A DNA stretch of 37,118 nucleotides from Noviherbaspirillum denitrificans (GTDB taxonomy: Bacteria > Pseudomonadota > Gammaproteobacteria > Burkholderiales > Burkholderiaceae_D). Each line of letters starts with the position of its first letter. Within the stretch, counting starts at the first letter, position 1. Of the stretch, positions 25,067 through 32,584 are shown one piece after another. The stretch is from positions 3,125,322 through 3,162,439 of the forward strand of contig NZ_LSTO01000001.1 in the NCBI RefSeq assembly GCF_002211445.1. Reading direction: 5' to 3'. The notes under the pieces were generated by a model. It was not told the DNA's origin and searched no databases. It saw nothing but the letters and a program-made list of their open reading frames with translations. The translations under genes were made by a program, and so were the position numbers.

Positions 25067-25594
25067 TTAGTGCACCGCGCGAACTTTCGCAGCCGAAGAT
25101 CGGCGGCCTTCCGCTGCAAAAGAACCTGCATGTTCCGCCGCGAGCTCTCTGGTCACGAGCCCTGAATGCGCAACAACCTTGCCGTCCCTGCCAAACCAGT
25201 ATGAACGCGGCAGCTCGCCACGCCATTTCGGATCGATCGCGTAGCGCAACTGCTCTTCCGGCGCCGGGCCAAAGGCCCAGGCTTTACCCGCGAGGCCGTG
25301 CGCGGACAGCTTCTTGCCGATCAGCTTCGCCGTTTCCGCATCGCCTGCCGGGTCGGTCGCGATAGTCACCACGTCCAGTCCATGCTTCCGCTTTGCCTCG
25401 GCCAATGCCTCGAAGCTCGGCCCGCAATACGCGCAGTCGAGCGACCAGACCAGCACGACAAAAGGCTTGCCCTGCCTGCTCGCCACGATCTCCCTGAACG
25501 AATCCGGGCCGAAGGCGCTGATGGAATCCGACGCCTGCGCCGTTCCGAGATGCCAGAGCAGCGCGGCAACTGCTGCAAGGATTGCCCGTTTCAT
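25067..25594 (-). CDS. Exported thioredoxin-fold (TlpA-like) protein
   Basis: This 175-residue protein has a signal peptide (MKRAILAAVAALLWHLGTAQAS) and a thioredoxin fold: VVLVWSLDCAYCGPSFEALAEAKRK carries the redox motif CAYC at about residue 55. A likely cis-proline sits in ELPRSYWFGRDGKVV. It should act in the periplasm as a thiol-disulfide or metal-handling protein. The ATG at 25594 overlaps the stop of the beta-propeller gene by 4 bp, so the two are translationally coupled. The start shown is the only one that gives a signal peptide. The longer open frame upstream lies within the propeller gene. Confidence 0.85.
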   Translation of the reverse strand: MKRAILAAVAALLWHLGTAQASDSISAFGPDSFREIVASRQGKPFVVLVWSLDCAYCGPSFEALAEAKRKHGLDVVTIATDPAGDAETAKLIGKKLSAHGLAGKAWAFGPAPEEQLRYAIDPKWRGELPRSYWFGRDGKVVAHSGLVTRELAAEHAGSFAAEGRRSSAAKVRAVH

Positions 25595-26808
25595 GCCTTT
25601 TCCTTCCACAACGGAATGACGCGTATCCCTTCTTCTTGCGTGCGCCAGACGAGAACGATGCCACCGGGGGAATCGATGAGGTAAGGACTGTCTGAGTTGG
25701 CCGTCGTGCGCGCCGCTTCCATTTGCGTCCACGTGCTGCCGCCGTCGTCCGACAGTCTCGTAAAGACCGCGGTCGATTTGCCGTCGAATTCCTTCCACGC
25801 GATGGCGACCTGCTTGCCGCGCGCAAGGATGTCCGGGTGGGAGGTCTGGCCGCCATTGCCGAGCAGTTCCGGCTTGCCGCCGCCCGCGCCATAGAGGGAG
25901 CCGCTCATATCCCCTTCTATGCCGTTGAACCACACCTGGTGCCGCTTGCCGTCATTGCCATAAGCGACCGACGGGCCGTGGTGGGGGCAGGCATCGACGC
26001 GCCAGTCGTCGAAGGTCACGCGGGTGATTTCCGAGGCGACGCCCCTGACGCCGAGTTCGGCGAGCGCGTGGTCTCGGATATTGGGCGCGAAGACATGGCG
26101 CCAGACGGCAACCGGTACGCCTTCCGGGTTGAGTGACAAGCCGATGCGGCAGCATTCGCAGGTATGGTCGGCGACCTTGTAATCGCCGGTGAAGCTTTCT
26201 CCGCGGTCGTGCGACACCGCGTAGTACAACGCGGATCCGGTGTACTTTTCATTGCGCTGTTTTGCCTGCAGCGCGTCGCGGCCATCAATCCACGCAATTG
26301 TGATGCGGCCGTCCTTGTCCACGATCATCGACTCGAAGCTGTGCACGGTGTGGTCGCGGTTTGCATGCACGGTAACCGGCTCGGAGAAGGTCTTTCCGCC
26401 GTCGAGCGAGCGCACGAAACGGATGTTGCCGATGTGCGGCCTAGCGACCGTGCTGGTATAGCTGATGTAGATTTCGCCCTTGCCGCCAATGGCGATATGC
26501 GGCCGCGCTTCGCCGCTGGCAGCGACAGGCTCGGGCGCTTTCTGTATGCGTGCAGCGTCGGTCCAGGTTATGCCCATGTCCGGCGAGCTGCGGAGCACGA
26601 CATATTGCCCGGCGCTGTCGGTTTCCTTCGTGACCACCCACAACCGTCCATCCTTGTCGAACGCCGCTCCCGTTCCCAGGTCGCGCGATGCGGTCTTGCT
26701 GTCATGGACATGCTTGCCTTGGGCAAAGGTCGCCGGTGTTACGGCGAATAGCGTAATCACACCAAGAACAGCGCCGATCCGAGTCAGGAAATGTCGTGTG
26801 GAATGCAT
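25591..26808 (-). CDS. Exported sialidase-like BNR beta-propeller with Cys/His motifs
   Basis: This 405-residue protein has a signal peptide (residues 1-29, ending TPATFAQG). BNR/Asp-box repeats are visible (SPDMGITWTD, SLDGGKTFSEP, SHDRGESFTGD, SDDGGSTWTQ), which form a sialidase-type six-bladed propeller. The catalytic set of true sialidases is not evident. Instead there are two striking motifs, DHTCECCRIGL at about 210 and RVDACPHHGPSV at about 258, that look like a metal or cofactor site. It starts 6 bp after the TonB receptor stop and overlaps the thioredoxin-like gene. A periplasmic partner of the receptor is the best inference. An exo-sialidase label from a database would be misleading here. 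Confidence 0.82.
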   Translation of the reverse strand: MHSTRHFLTRIGAVLGVITLFAVTPATFAQGKHVHDSKTASRDLGTGAAFDKDGRLWVVTKETDSAGQYVVLRSSPDMGITWTDAARIQKAPEPVAASGEARPHIAIGGKGEIYISYTSTVARPHIGNIRFVRSLDGGKTFSEPVTVHANRDHTVHSFESMIVDKDGRITIAWIDGRDALQAKQRNEKYTGSALYYAVSHDRGESFTGDYKVADHTCECCRIGLSLNPEGVPVAVWRHVFAPNIRDHALAELGVRGVASEITRVTFDDWRVDACPHHGPSVAYGNDGKRHQVWFNGIEGDMSGSLYGAGGGKPELLGNGGQTSHPDILARGKQVAIAWKEFDGKSTAVFTRLSDDGGSTWTQMEAARTTANSDSPYLIDSPGGIVLVWRTQEEGIRVIPLWKEKA

Positions 26809-26814
26809 GGCCGC

Positions 26815-29112
26815 TCACATGTCGAACTTCAGTTCCGCGACGTAGGTACGCTGCGGATACGGATGGAATGCCCAGTACTTGTAATTGTTCAGGTTATCGA
26901 TGCCGAATGCCGCTGACCATTGCCTGGCGATCTGGTAGCGCACCCGGACATCGGTCACGAAATACTTGCTGAAGCCCAGGTAGCTGAAGCCGTTGGTGTC
27001 GCTGTTGTCGAGCTGGCCGTACTGGGTGCCACTATAGCGTGCACCGAGCGAATACGCCCAGTTGGCATCAGGCTTGTAGGTGGCGAGCGCGGTGGCGCGC
27101 CACTTCGGCACGCGCGGCTGGCGCTTGCCCACGCTTGCCGGATTGCCGCTGTTGGCGGTGATGACTGAATCCGCATAGGTCAGGCTGCCGTTGAGTTCCA
27201 GCCCGGTGACGCCGACATCCGATGCCAGGAACGCCAGTTCGAGTCCGTTGGTACGGACCTTATCCACGTTCTGCACGGTACTGACCGTGGCCGACAGCGG
27301 CTGCGAATACAGCGCGTCGCGGGTGCGCTCGAAGAACAGCGTGGCGCGGACCATGCCATTGGGCAGCATGCGCTCGGCGCTGAGTTCGGTCGTCCAGGAC
27401 TTTTCCGGCTTCAGGTCGGGATCGGTATTGATGATCTCGTTGCCGCTGATCGAACCCTGGTACAGCTCGCCGACCGTCGGCATGCGTACCGCGCGTCCGG
27501 TCGATGCCTTGAGCACCAGGTCCGGGCTGGCCTGGAAGGCGATCGCCGCTTTCGGCGAAATGAAATTTTCGTCGCGCGTGGTGCCGAAGGGCAAAATGCG
27601 GGCGGCATTGCCGAGTTCGCCGCCCCAGGCGCGCCACATTTCATAGCGGCCGCCGAGGGTGGTTTTCCAGTCCTGCGCGAACTGCCAGGTGTCTTGCGCA
27701 TACAGGCTGCGCAGCTGCGCGTTGCCGTTGAATGCGGAAAATCGCAGGCCCGCATCGCCATTGATCCAGTCGGCCGTGTTGCTGACCAGCGTACGCAGCT
27801 TGTATTCCTCCTGCTGTACGCCGAAGTCGACCACATGCGCGCCGACACCCTTGGCGCTTCCTGTCGGCCGCCAGGTCCCGCGCACGCTCAGGGTATTCCA
27901 GCCGGTGCCATCCATGTCGGTGATGCGTCCCGCGCCGCCATTGAAGGCTGCCGGCAGCACCGCGGTCGGTGCGCGCGCGATGTCCTTCTGGTAATCGTAC
28001 AGGCTGGCCGCCACTTCCCAGTCGAACATGCCCTTGGTGTTTGTCTTGACCGACAGGCCGTGCATCACATGCTGGATATCATTGCGGCTCGGGGCAAAGG
28101 CGAGGCTGGGCGAATCCAGCTTGTACTGGCGGTCACCGATCACCACATCGCCGGCATAGACAGGATTGCCGGCCGCATCGCGCAGGTAGCTTTCGACGCC
28201 GCCGGTCGTGTTGTTGTGCCACAGGCCGAGCGTATAGCTGGCGCGAATGGTGGGGGAAAAGTCATAGGCCAGCTTGAGCTTCGCGTGGTCCTGTACCGTG
28301 TGATATTTCGTCGTGGTACCAAGGATCCACCAGTCGCGTTCCTGGTGGTTTTTCGCGCCGATGGCGCCGGTCACCACCGGCGTGCCGGCAGCCGGGTTAG
28401 CACCGTCGGACACCAGGCGGTTGGCGATCACCATCGGCTGGCCGGCGCTGTCGAGGCGATTGAGGTTGAACCACCAGGAAAACGCGCCGCTACGGTTGCC
28501 GGCCGACACACTCGCCTGCTTGGCGGAATCGCGTTCGCTGGTGCCGTAGAGATCGAAGTCCTGACTCGAATAGCCCAGCTTGGCGTGTGCCTCGAACCTG
28601 ATGGGCATGCGCGTCACGTAATCAACCACGGCGCCGACGGAATTGCCCGGATAGGCCGCCGAAAAAGGTCCGTACAGCACATCGACGCGTTCGATTTCCT
28701 CCGGCGTCACCAGCCCCCAGCGCGGCGCGAAAGTCGCCCCGTTGCCGAGGAAATTCGACAGCAGGATGCCGTCGGCAAACACCATCGAGCGGGCGCTGTT
28801 GCCGGTGCCCGACGCGCGCGTGGACAAAACCGCGTGGTTGAAGTCGCCGATATAGCGCTTGCGGACCAGCAGGCTGGGCAGGTATTTCAGCGCATCTTCG
28901 CTGTCGGTGGCGTTAACGGTCACTTCGACCTGCTTGCCGGTAACGCCTTCGATCGTGGTCGGAATCTGGGTTGGCAAGGATGTCGGCTGACCGCCGATCA
29001 CAGTGACCGTACCGAGTGTCTTGACGGGGGCTTCATGGGACTGCTGGGCAAATGCGCCGGCGGACAGTGCTCCGAGCAATGCTGCGTAGAGCGGCTTGCA
29101 GCGCGGGATCAT
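26815..29112 (-). CDS. TonB-dependent outer-membrane receptor
   Basis: The ATG at 29112 gives 765 residues with a signal peptide (MIPRCKPLYAALLGALSAGAFAQQ). The open frame extends to 29427 without a signal and into the divergent kinase gene, so the shorter start is chosen. A TonB-box-like LGTVTVIG follows at about 33-40. The plug domain is at about 45-165 (DALKYLPSLLVRKRYIGD, GPFSAAYPGNSVGAVVDYVTR), then a 22-strand-type barrel with RAVRMPTVGELYQG and NTDPDLKPEKSWTTELS. It ends YVAELKFDM, with the usual terminal aromatic two residues in. The ligand is unknown. No siderophore or vitamin B12 genes are nearby. It is the first gene of a three-gene operon with the propeller and the thioredoxin-like protein. 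Confidence 0.92.
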   Translation of the reverse strand: MIPRCKPLYAALLGALSAGAFAQQSHEAPVKTLGTVTVIGGQPTSLPTQIPTTIEGVTGKQVEVTVNATDSEDALKYLPSLLVRKRYIGDFNHAVLSTRASGTGNSARSMVFADGILLSNFLGNGATFAPRWGLVTPEEIERVDVLYGPFSAAYPGNSVGAVVDYVTRMPIRFEAHAKLGYSSQDFDLYGTSERDSAKQASVSAGNRSGAFSWWFNLNRLDSAGQPMVIANRLVSDGANPAAGTPVVTGAIGAKNHQERDWWILGTTTKYHTVQDHAKLKLAYDFSPTIRASYTLGLWHNNTTGGVESYLRDAAGNPVYAGDVVIGDRQYKLDSPSLAFAPSRNDIQHVMHGLSVKTNTKGMFDWEVAASLYDYQKDIARAPTAVLPAAFNGGAGRITDMDGTGWNTLSVRGTWRPTGSAKGVGAHVVDFGVQQEEYKLRTLVSNTADWINGDAGLRFSAFNGNAQLRSLYAQDTWQFAQDWKTTLGGRYEMWRAWGGELGNAARILPFGTTRDENFISPKAAIAFQASPDLVLKASTGRAVRMPTVGELYQGSISGNEIINTDPDLKPEKSWTTELSAERMLPNGMVRATLFFERTRDALYSQPLSATVSTVQNVDKVRTNGLELAFLASDVGVTGLELNGSLTYADSVITANSGNPASVGKRQPRVPKWRATALATYKPDANWAYSLGARYSGTQYGQLDNSDTNGFSYLGFSKYFVTDVRVRYQIARQWSAAFGIDNLNNYKYWAFHPYPQRTYVAELKFDM

Positions 29113-29179
29113 TCTTCGACTTCCTTTTATCGTGTTGGCATTTTGGGAAAGGATAGAGAAGATTGCATGCCACGGTAAT

Positions 29180-29194
29180 GCGACATAATGTCGC
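29180..29194. promoter_or_regulatory. Perfect palindrome resembling the RegA/RegR box
   Basis: GCGACAT-A-ATGTCGC is a perfect 15-bp palindrome in the 133-bp region between the TonB receptor and regB starts. The RegR box from Bradyrhizobium, as I recall it, is GNG(A/G)C(A/G)TTNNGNCGC. The site fits every specified position except one (A for the second T). Since regA lies next door, binding by RegA is a reasonable inference. Confidence 0.6.
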
Positions 29195-29233
29195 ACCCCC
29201 TCTGTACGGCACGGAAACTGTTGTCCGCGCCGA

Positions 29234-29239
29234 TATAAT
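29234..29239 (+). promoter_or_regulatory. Consensus -10 element (TATAAT) before regB
   Basis: TATAAT ends 6 bp before the regB ATG, so transcription would begin at or next to the start codon. No good -35 lies at the usual distance (ACGGAA at 29211-29216), as expected if an activator helps. Confidence 0.5.
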
Positions 29240-29245
29240 CGAGAC

Positions 29246-30514
29246 ATGCGAATTCCCTTGATCTTCAAGCCCTTGCCCCAGCACGAGGCACTCGGCCGGC
29301 TGGCGTGGATGCGCGCGATTGCGCTCACGTTCGAGGCAATCGGCGTGGCCATGGCTGTGTTGTGGCTGGAGGTGCACCTGGAGGTCGAACCGGTGCTTGT
29401 GGTCATGGCACTGCTGGCGGCATTCAACGGCTGGACGTGGCGGCGCCTGCAAAATCCGCAACCGGTAGGCGATACCGGCCTGTTTTTCCAGCTGCTGGTC
29501 GATATCGCCGCCTTGTCGGCGCTGCTCTACCTGACCGGCGGCGCAACCAACCCCTTCGTGTCGCTTTACCTGCCCGCCCTCGCCGTCGCCGCCGCCATCC
29601 TGCCGTGGAGCCATGCGCTGGTGCTGGCCATCGTTTCGCTGGCCGCGTACTCGGCGATGATGTCCAACTACGTGCCCATCCATGTCATGGATCACGAGAT
29701 GGCGATGAGCTATCACCTGGTGGGCATGTGGATCAACTTTGCGCTGTCCGCCGCCCTGATCACCTGGTTCGTCGGGCGCCGCTCGCGCCTGTTGCGTGAA
29801 AAGGATGCACAGCTGGCAATGGCGCGCGAGCAACACTTGAAGAGCGAACAGATGATCGCGCTGGGCACGCAGGCTGCACGCACTGCCCACGAAATGGGCA
29901 CGCCCCTGTCGACCATCGCGCTGATCGCCGGCGACCTGCGGCATGACTTTGCACGGGATCCGGCGCTCGCCGCCTACCAGGAAGACATCGCGACTATCGA
30001 AGCGCAGATCGCGCTCTGCAAGGCGTCCCTCGACCGCATGGGCGACAAGGCCGGCGAGGATGCGGCCTCACAGGACGATCCTGTCGACGTGGCAGGCTGG
30101 CTGGCGGAATTCATCGAGAAATGGCGGGTACGCTGCCCCGCGACGCGACTGAAACTATCGGTGGCGGCCGAAGGGGCGCAAGTGCGCCACGCCCACGATC
30201 TTGGTCAAGTCCTGCTGATCCTGCTCGACAATGCGGCACACGCCGTGTCGCAGGCCGACTCTGTCGTCAGTGTCTACCTGACCGTCGAGGCCCGCTTCGC
30301 CGTTATTCGCATCGCCGATCAGGGGCCGGGTATTTCCGCGGAACTGCTTCCCCGCCTCGGCAGCGAGCAAGTGACCAGCACGTCGGGCGGGCAAGGAATC
30401 GGCTTGACGCTCGCGTTCGCCACCGCCCGCCAGATGGGCGGACGCATTGTCCTTTCATCCGAACCCGGCGCCGGCACCACGGCGACCCTCACGGTGCCGC
30501 TGCATGAAGCCTAA
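29246..30514 (+). CDS. regB: RegB/PrrB-type redox sensor histidine kinase
   Basis: This 422-residue kinase has about six N-terminal helices (residues 20-175) including GGATNPF at 98-104, the ubiquinone-binding heptapeptide typical of RegB. The H-box AARTAHEMGTPLSTIALIAGDL carries His215. Cys258, 43 residues after it, may match the redox-active Cys265 of Rhodobacter capsulatus RegB. The ATPase domain has LLILLDNAAHAV (N-box), ADQGPGIS (G1), and GGQGIGLTLAFATARQMGG (G2). RegB autophosphorylates when the quinone pool is reduced and passes the phosphate to RegA, encoded next with an 11-bp overlap. The window's formate dehydrogenase and the divergent TonB operon are possible targets. Confidence 0.93.
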   Translation: MRIPLIFKPLPQHEALGRLAWMRAIALTFEAIGVAMAVLWLEVHLEVEPVLVVMALLAAFNGWTWRRLQNPQPVGDTGLFFQLLVDIAALSALLYLTGGATNPFVSLYLPALAVAAAILPWSHALVLAIVSLAAYSAMMSNYVPIHVMDHEMAMSYHLVGMWINFALSAALITWFVGRRSRLLREKDAQLAMAREQHLKSEQMIALGTQAARTAHEMGTPLSTIALIAGDLRHDFARDPALAAYQEDIATIEAQIALCKASLDRMGDKAGEDAASQDDPVDVAGWLAEFIEKWRVRCPATRLKLSVAAEGAQVRHAHDLGQVLLILLDNAAHAVSQADSVVSVYLTVEARFAVIRIADQGPGISAELLPRLGSEQVTSTSGGQGIGLTLAFATARQMGGRIVLSSEPGAGTTATLTVPLHEA

Positions 30515-31043
30515 GATTCTCATCCTCGACGACGACGACGTATTCTCGGCCACGCTCGCGCGTTCACTGGAGCGCAGGGGTCTTGAAGCGACGGTGGCGC
30601 ATACCGGAGACGACGCACTCCAGGCTGCGACCCGCACCGCGTTCGATTACGCGACCATCGACCTGCATCTCGCCGAAGACTCCGGCCTGCAGTGGATCGC
30701 ACCCTTGCGCGCCGCCCTGCCCCACGCACGCCTGTTGGTACTGACCGGTTACGCCAGCATCGCCACGACCGTCCAGGCCATCAAGCTCGGCGCGGACGAC
30801 TACCTTGCCAAACCGGTGAATGTCGACTCCATCCTGTCTGCGCTGCAGTTCAAGACCGGAGCGGAGCTGGCGTTGCCGGGGGCGGAGGAAATGACGCCGC
30901 TGACCGTCGACCGGCTTGAATGGGAACACATCCAGCGGGTGTTGGCTGAGCACCAGGGGAATATTTCTTCGACCGCGCGGGCATTGAACATGCACCGGCG
31001 CACGCTGCAGAGGAAGTTGGGGAAGAAGCCGGTGGGGAAGTAG
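30504..31043 (+). CDS. regA: RegA/PrrA-type response regulator
   Basis: From the ATG at 30504 the protein has 179 residues, the normal RegA size. An upstream start at 30447 would lie well inside regB. The receiver domain has the acidic cluster LDDDD at 9-13, phospho-acceptor Asp53 in TIDLHL, a Thr in VLTGYAS and Lys in LAKPVN. The C-terminal Fis-type helix-turn-helix reads NISSTARALNMHRRTLQRKL, almost the invariant RegA recognition helix. It overlaps regB by 11 bp and is co-translated with it. In related bacteria RegA controls respiration, hydrogenase, nitrogen fixation and formate-linked genes. Confidence 0.95.
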   Translation: MKPKILILDDDDVFSATLARSLERRGLEATVAHTGDDALQAATRTAFDYATIDLHLAEDSGLQWIAPLRAALPHARLLVLTGYASIATTVQAIKLGADDYLAKPVNVDSILSALQFKTGAELALPGAEEMTPLTVDRLEWEHIQRVLAEHQGNISSTARALNMHRRTLQRKLGKKPVGK

Positions 31044-31052
31044 GAAAAGGCG

Positions 31053-31334
31053 TCAGACCGGCCAGTCGCGGTTCACCAGTTCCGCCAGCAGGACGCCGGC
31101 GCCAAAAATGATCGTACCCAATGCCACTTCCGGCAAGCCCGCAATGGCGCTCAGTGCCCCGGCCGACACGATTGCCATGCCGACCAGTTGCGCCAGCGGA
31201 TGACGGCCGGTTGCTTCGGCTTTCCTGTTCGCATCCGGATTGCCGTCCCGCGCCAGCAGGTTCAGGAATTCCGGGCACTGTCCGCACTCCTCGTAATTGA
31301 AACTGGGGATGCTTATACACTCTTCACATTGCAT
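31053..31334 (-). CDS. Small membrane protein with N-terminal CxxC motifs
   Basis: This 93-residue protein starts MQCEEC, then YEECGQCPEFLNLL. Two CxxC pairs within the first 20 residues suggest a zinc or iron site. The second half has two hydrophobic stretches (QLVGMAIVSAGALSAIAG and ALGTIIFGAGVLLAEL) that could form two membrane helices. A good ribosome binding site, GGGAGGTG, lies 7 bases before the ATG. It is convergent with regA (9 bp apart). An FNR-like box lies about 125 bp upstream. I do not recognise the family. Confidence 0.65.
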   Translation of the reverse strand: MQCEECISIPSFNYEECGQCPEFLNLLARDGNPDANRKAEATGRHPLAQLVGMAIVSAGALSAIAGLPEVALGTIIFGAGVLLAELVNRDWPV

Positions 31335-31456
31335 GATTCACCTCCCGCTCCTGCCGCAGATATTCCTGCGGCGATACCGGGCACACTTCCAAGACTGCAA
31401 TTTCAGCATCTTGTCCGGGCTTTTTCCACGCACTTACAATTTCGGACCTGATTTGC

Positions 31457-31470
31457 TTGACCTGAATTAA
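31457..31470. promoter_or_regulatory. FNR/ANR-like box upstream of the CxxC membrane protein
   Basis: TTGAC-CTGA-ATTAA matches 8 of 10 defined bases of the FNR consensus TTGAT-N4-ATCAA. The 13-mer GCTTGACCTGAAT around it is repeated exactly at 36241-36253. It is placed to control the minus-strand gene that starts at 31334. Confidence 0.4.
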
Positions 31471-31486
31471 AGAAAATATTGCCGCA

Positions 31487-31499
31487 GGAAAAGTTTTCC
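31487..31499. repeat. Palindrome after the LysR gene
   Basis: GGAAAA-G-TTTTCC is a perfect 13-bp palindrome 7 bp downstream of the minus-strand LysR stop codon. It may be part of a transcription end or a protein site. It sits 16 bp from the FNR-like box. Confidence 0.3.
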
Positions 31500-31505
31500 C
31501 CGGGC

Positions 31506-32426
31506 TTAAGTATCTACGGACACGTTCAACAGCCGCTGCAGCGCCGGTTTCTTTTGCATGCGATCGATCCACCATTTCAGCGCCTCGCCCTCTTCGCCGG
31601 TCCGCCACGCCAGGTAAAACGTTTCCGCCGGCTTGCCTTCCTCCACCTTTTTTTCGACCAGCAAGCCCGCTTCGATGCCGTGGCGTGCCCAGGGCTCCGG
31701 CAGGAAGCCGAAACCGGTGCCGGCCACCTGGAACTGGAACTTGGTTCGCATGTCCGGCACGGTCAGCACGTCCTGTCCGAACAGAAGTCCGACCGTACGC
31801 ACGGGCAACCGGCGCGCCGAATCCGCCACCGAAATCGCGCGATGCGCATGCAAGTCATCCTTGGTCAATACGCGGGATAGCTTTGCCAGCGGATGGGAGG
31901 GCGCGACCGTGAAGACAAACGGCACCTGTCCAAGCGGCAGTGCCGTATACCCGCCGCCGGAAGGTCCCTCCCCCGCTGCACCGACCAGCAGGTCCACCCG
32001 GCGGTCGATCAACGCTTCCCAGGTCCCGGACAGTGACTCCTGCGTGATGCGCAGGCGCGTCTGGTCGGCGCAGGCGTAGAACTCGGCAATATCCTCGTTC
32101 AGCCCGATGGGGGATAGGAGCGAATCGACGCCGATCACGAATTCCGTTTCCCAGCCGGAAGACACGCGCCGCACCCGGCATTCAAGGTCACTCGCCGCCT
32201 TGAGCAGGTGCCGCCCTTCCTTGAGCAGCTCGCGGCCGGCAGCGGTCAATGCGACTTTCGGGCCATTGCGCTCGAACAGCTGCACCCCGAGGTCCTCCTC
32301 CAGCTTGTTGACGGTGTACGAAATGGTCGACGGCACCCGGAACAACTCTTTCCCCGCACCGGCGAAGGAGCCGCGGCGGTCGATGGCATCGATGATTTCC
32401 AGCGCATCCAGGCTCAGCTTAAGCAT
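31506..32426 (-). CDS. LysR-family regulator divergent from pirin
   Basis: This 306-residue regulator has the ATG at 32426. A TTG at 32453 would add nine residues but is less likely. It has an N-terminal winged helix (FAGAGKELFRVPSTISYTVNKLEEDLGVQLFERNG, residues about 17-52) and the usual effector-binding domain (EFVIGVDSLLSPIGLNEDI onward; DRRVDLLVGAAG). Length and layout are normal. It is divergent from the pirin gene over 158 bp, the standard arrangement for a LysR regulator and its target. An 11-bp motif appears in inverted orientation at both ends of that gap. The ligand is unknown. Confidence 0.9.
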   Translation of the reverse strand: MLKLSLDALEIIDAIDRRGSFAGAGKELFRVPSTISYTVNKLEEDLGVQLFERNGPKVALTAAGRELLKEGRHLLKAASDLECRVRRVSSGWETEFVIGVDSLLSPIGLNEDIAEFYACADQTRLRITQESLSGTWEALIDRRVDLLVGAAGEGPSGGGYTALPLGQVPFVFTVAPSHPLAKLSRVLTKDDLHAHRAISVADSARRLPVRTVGLLFGQDVLTVPDMRTKFQFQVAGTGFGFLPEPWARHGIEAGLLVEKKVEEGKPAETFYLAWRTGEEGEALKWWIDRMQKKPALQRLLNVSVDT

Positions 32427-32436
32427 TCGAAAATTT
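32426..32436. promoter_or_regulatory. Left copy of an 11-bp inverted motif (LysR start)
   Basis: TTCGAAAATTT here is the exact reverse complement of AAATTTTCGAA at 32553-32563. This copy touches the LysR start codon, which would suit autoregulation. A related GGCAAATTTTCC lies between them at 32449-32460. Confidence 0.45.
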
Positions 32437-32552
32437 CGATCATAGATTGGCAAATTTTCCGTTTTTGTTTCCGGCGGTTCGTCCCCATAATAACTCCTGT
32501 GGCAGCGTATGAGGGATGTTATTTTTGAACCCGCTCGGCGCAGATGCTTTCA

Positions 32553-32563
32553 AAATTTTCGAA
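32553..32563. promoter_or_regulatory. Right copy of the 11-bp inverted motif (pirin leader)
   Basis: AAATTTTCGAA lies 22 bp upstream of the pirin start, just before its ribosome binding site. It is the exact inverse of the copy at the LysR start. It could be a binding site for the LysR regulator. Confidence 0.45.
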
Positions 32564-32584
32564 CGTACTACAGGAGGATTGAAC

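Noticed and set aside
24669-25226. N-terminal extension of the PAS-GGDEF-EAL protein
   Set aside because: The open frame continues, but it crosses the chemoreceptor remnant in another frame and enters the thioredoxin-like gene. The residues are Arg/His-rich filler, and a ribosome binding site supports the ATG at 24668.
25591-26808. True exo-sialidase
   Set aside because: Only Asp-box repeats support it. The arginine triad and nucleophile of sialidases are not evident, and the context is a TonB receptor and a thioredoxin-like protein, not sialic acid genes.
27694-29178. Long plus-strand open frame opposite the TonB receptor
   Set aside because: It is antisense to a clear receptor barrel and plug, with no signal or domain of its own.
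31324-31608. 94-codon minus-strand frame overlapping LysR and the CxxC protein
   Set aside because: The only start codon lies inside the LysR gene in another frame without a ribosome binding site, and the sequence is not family-like.
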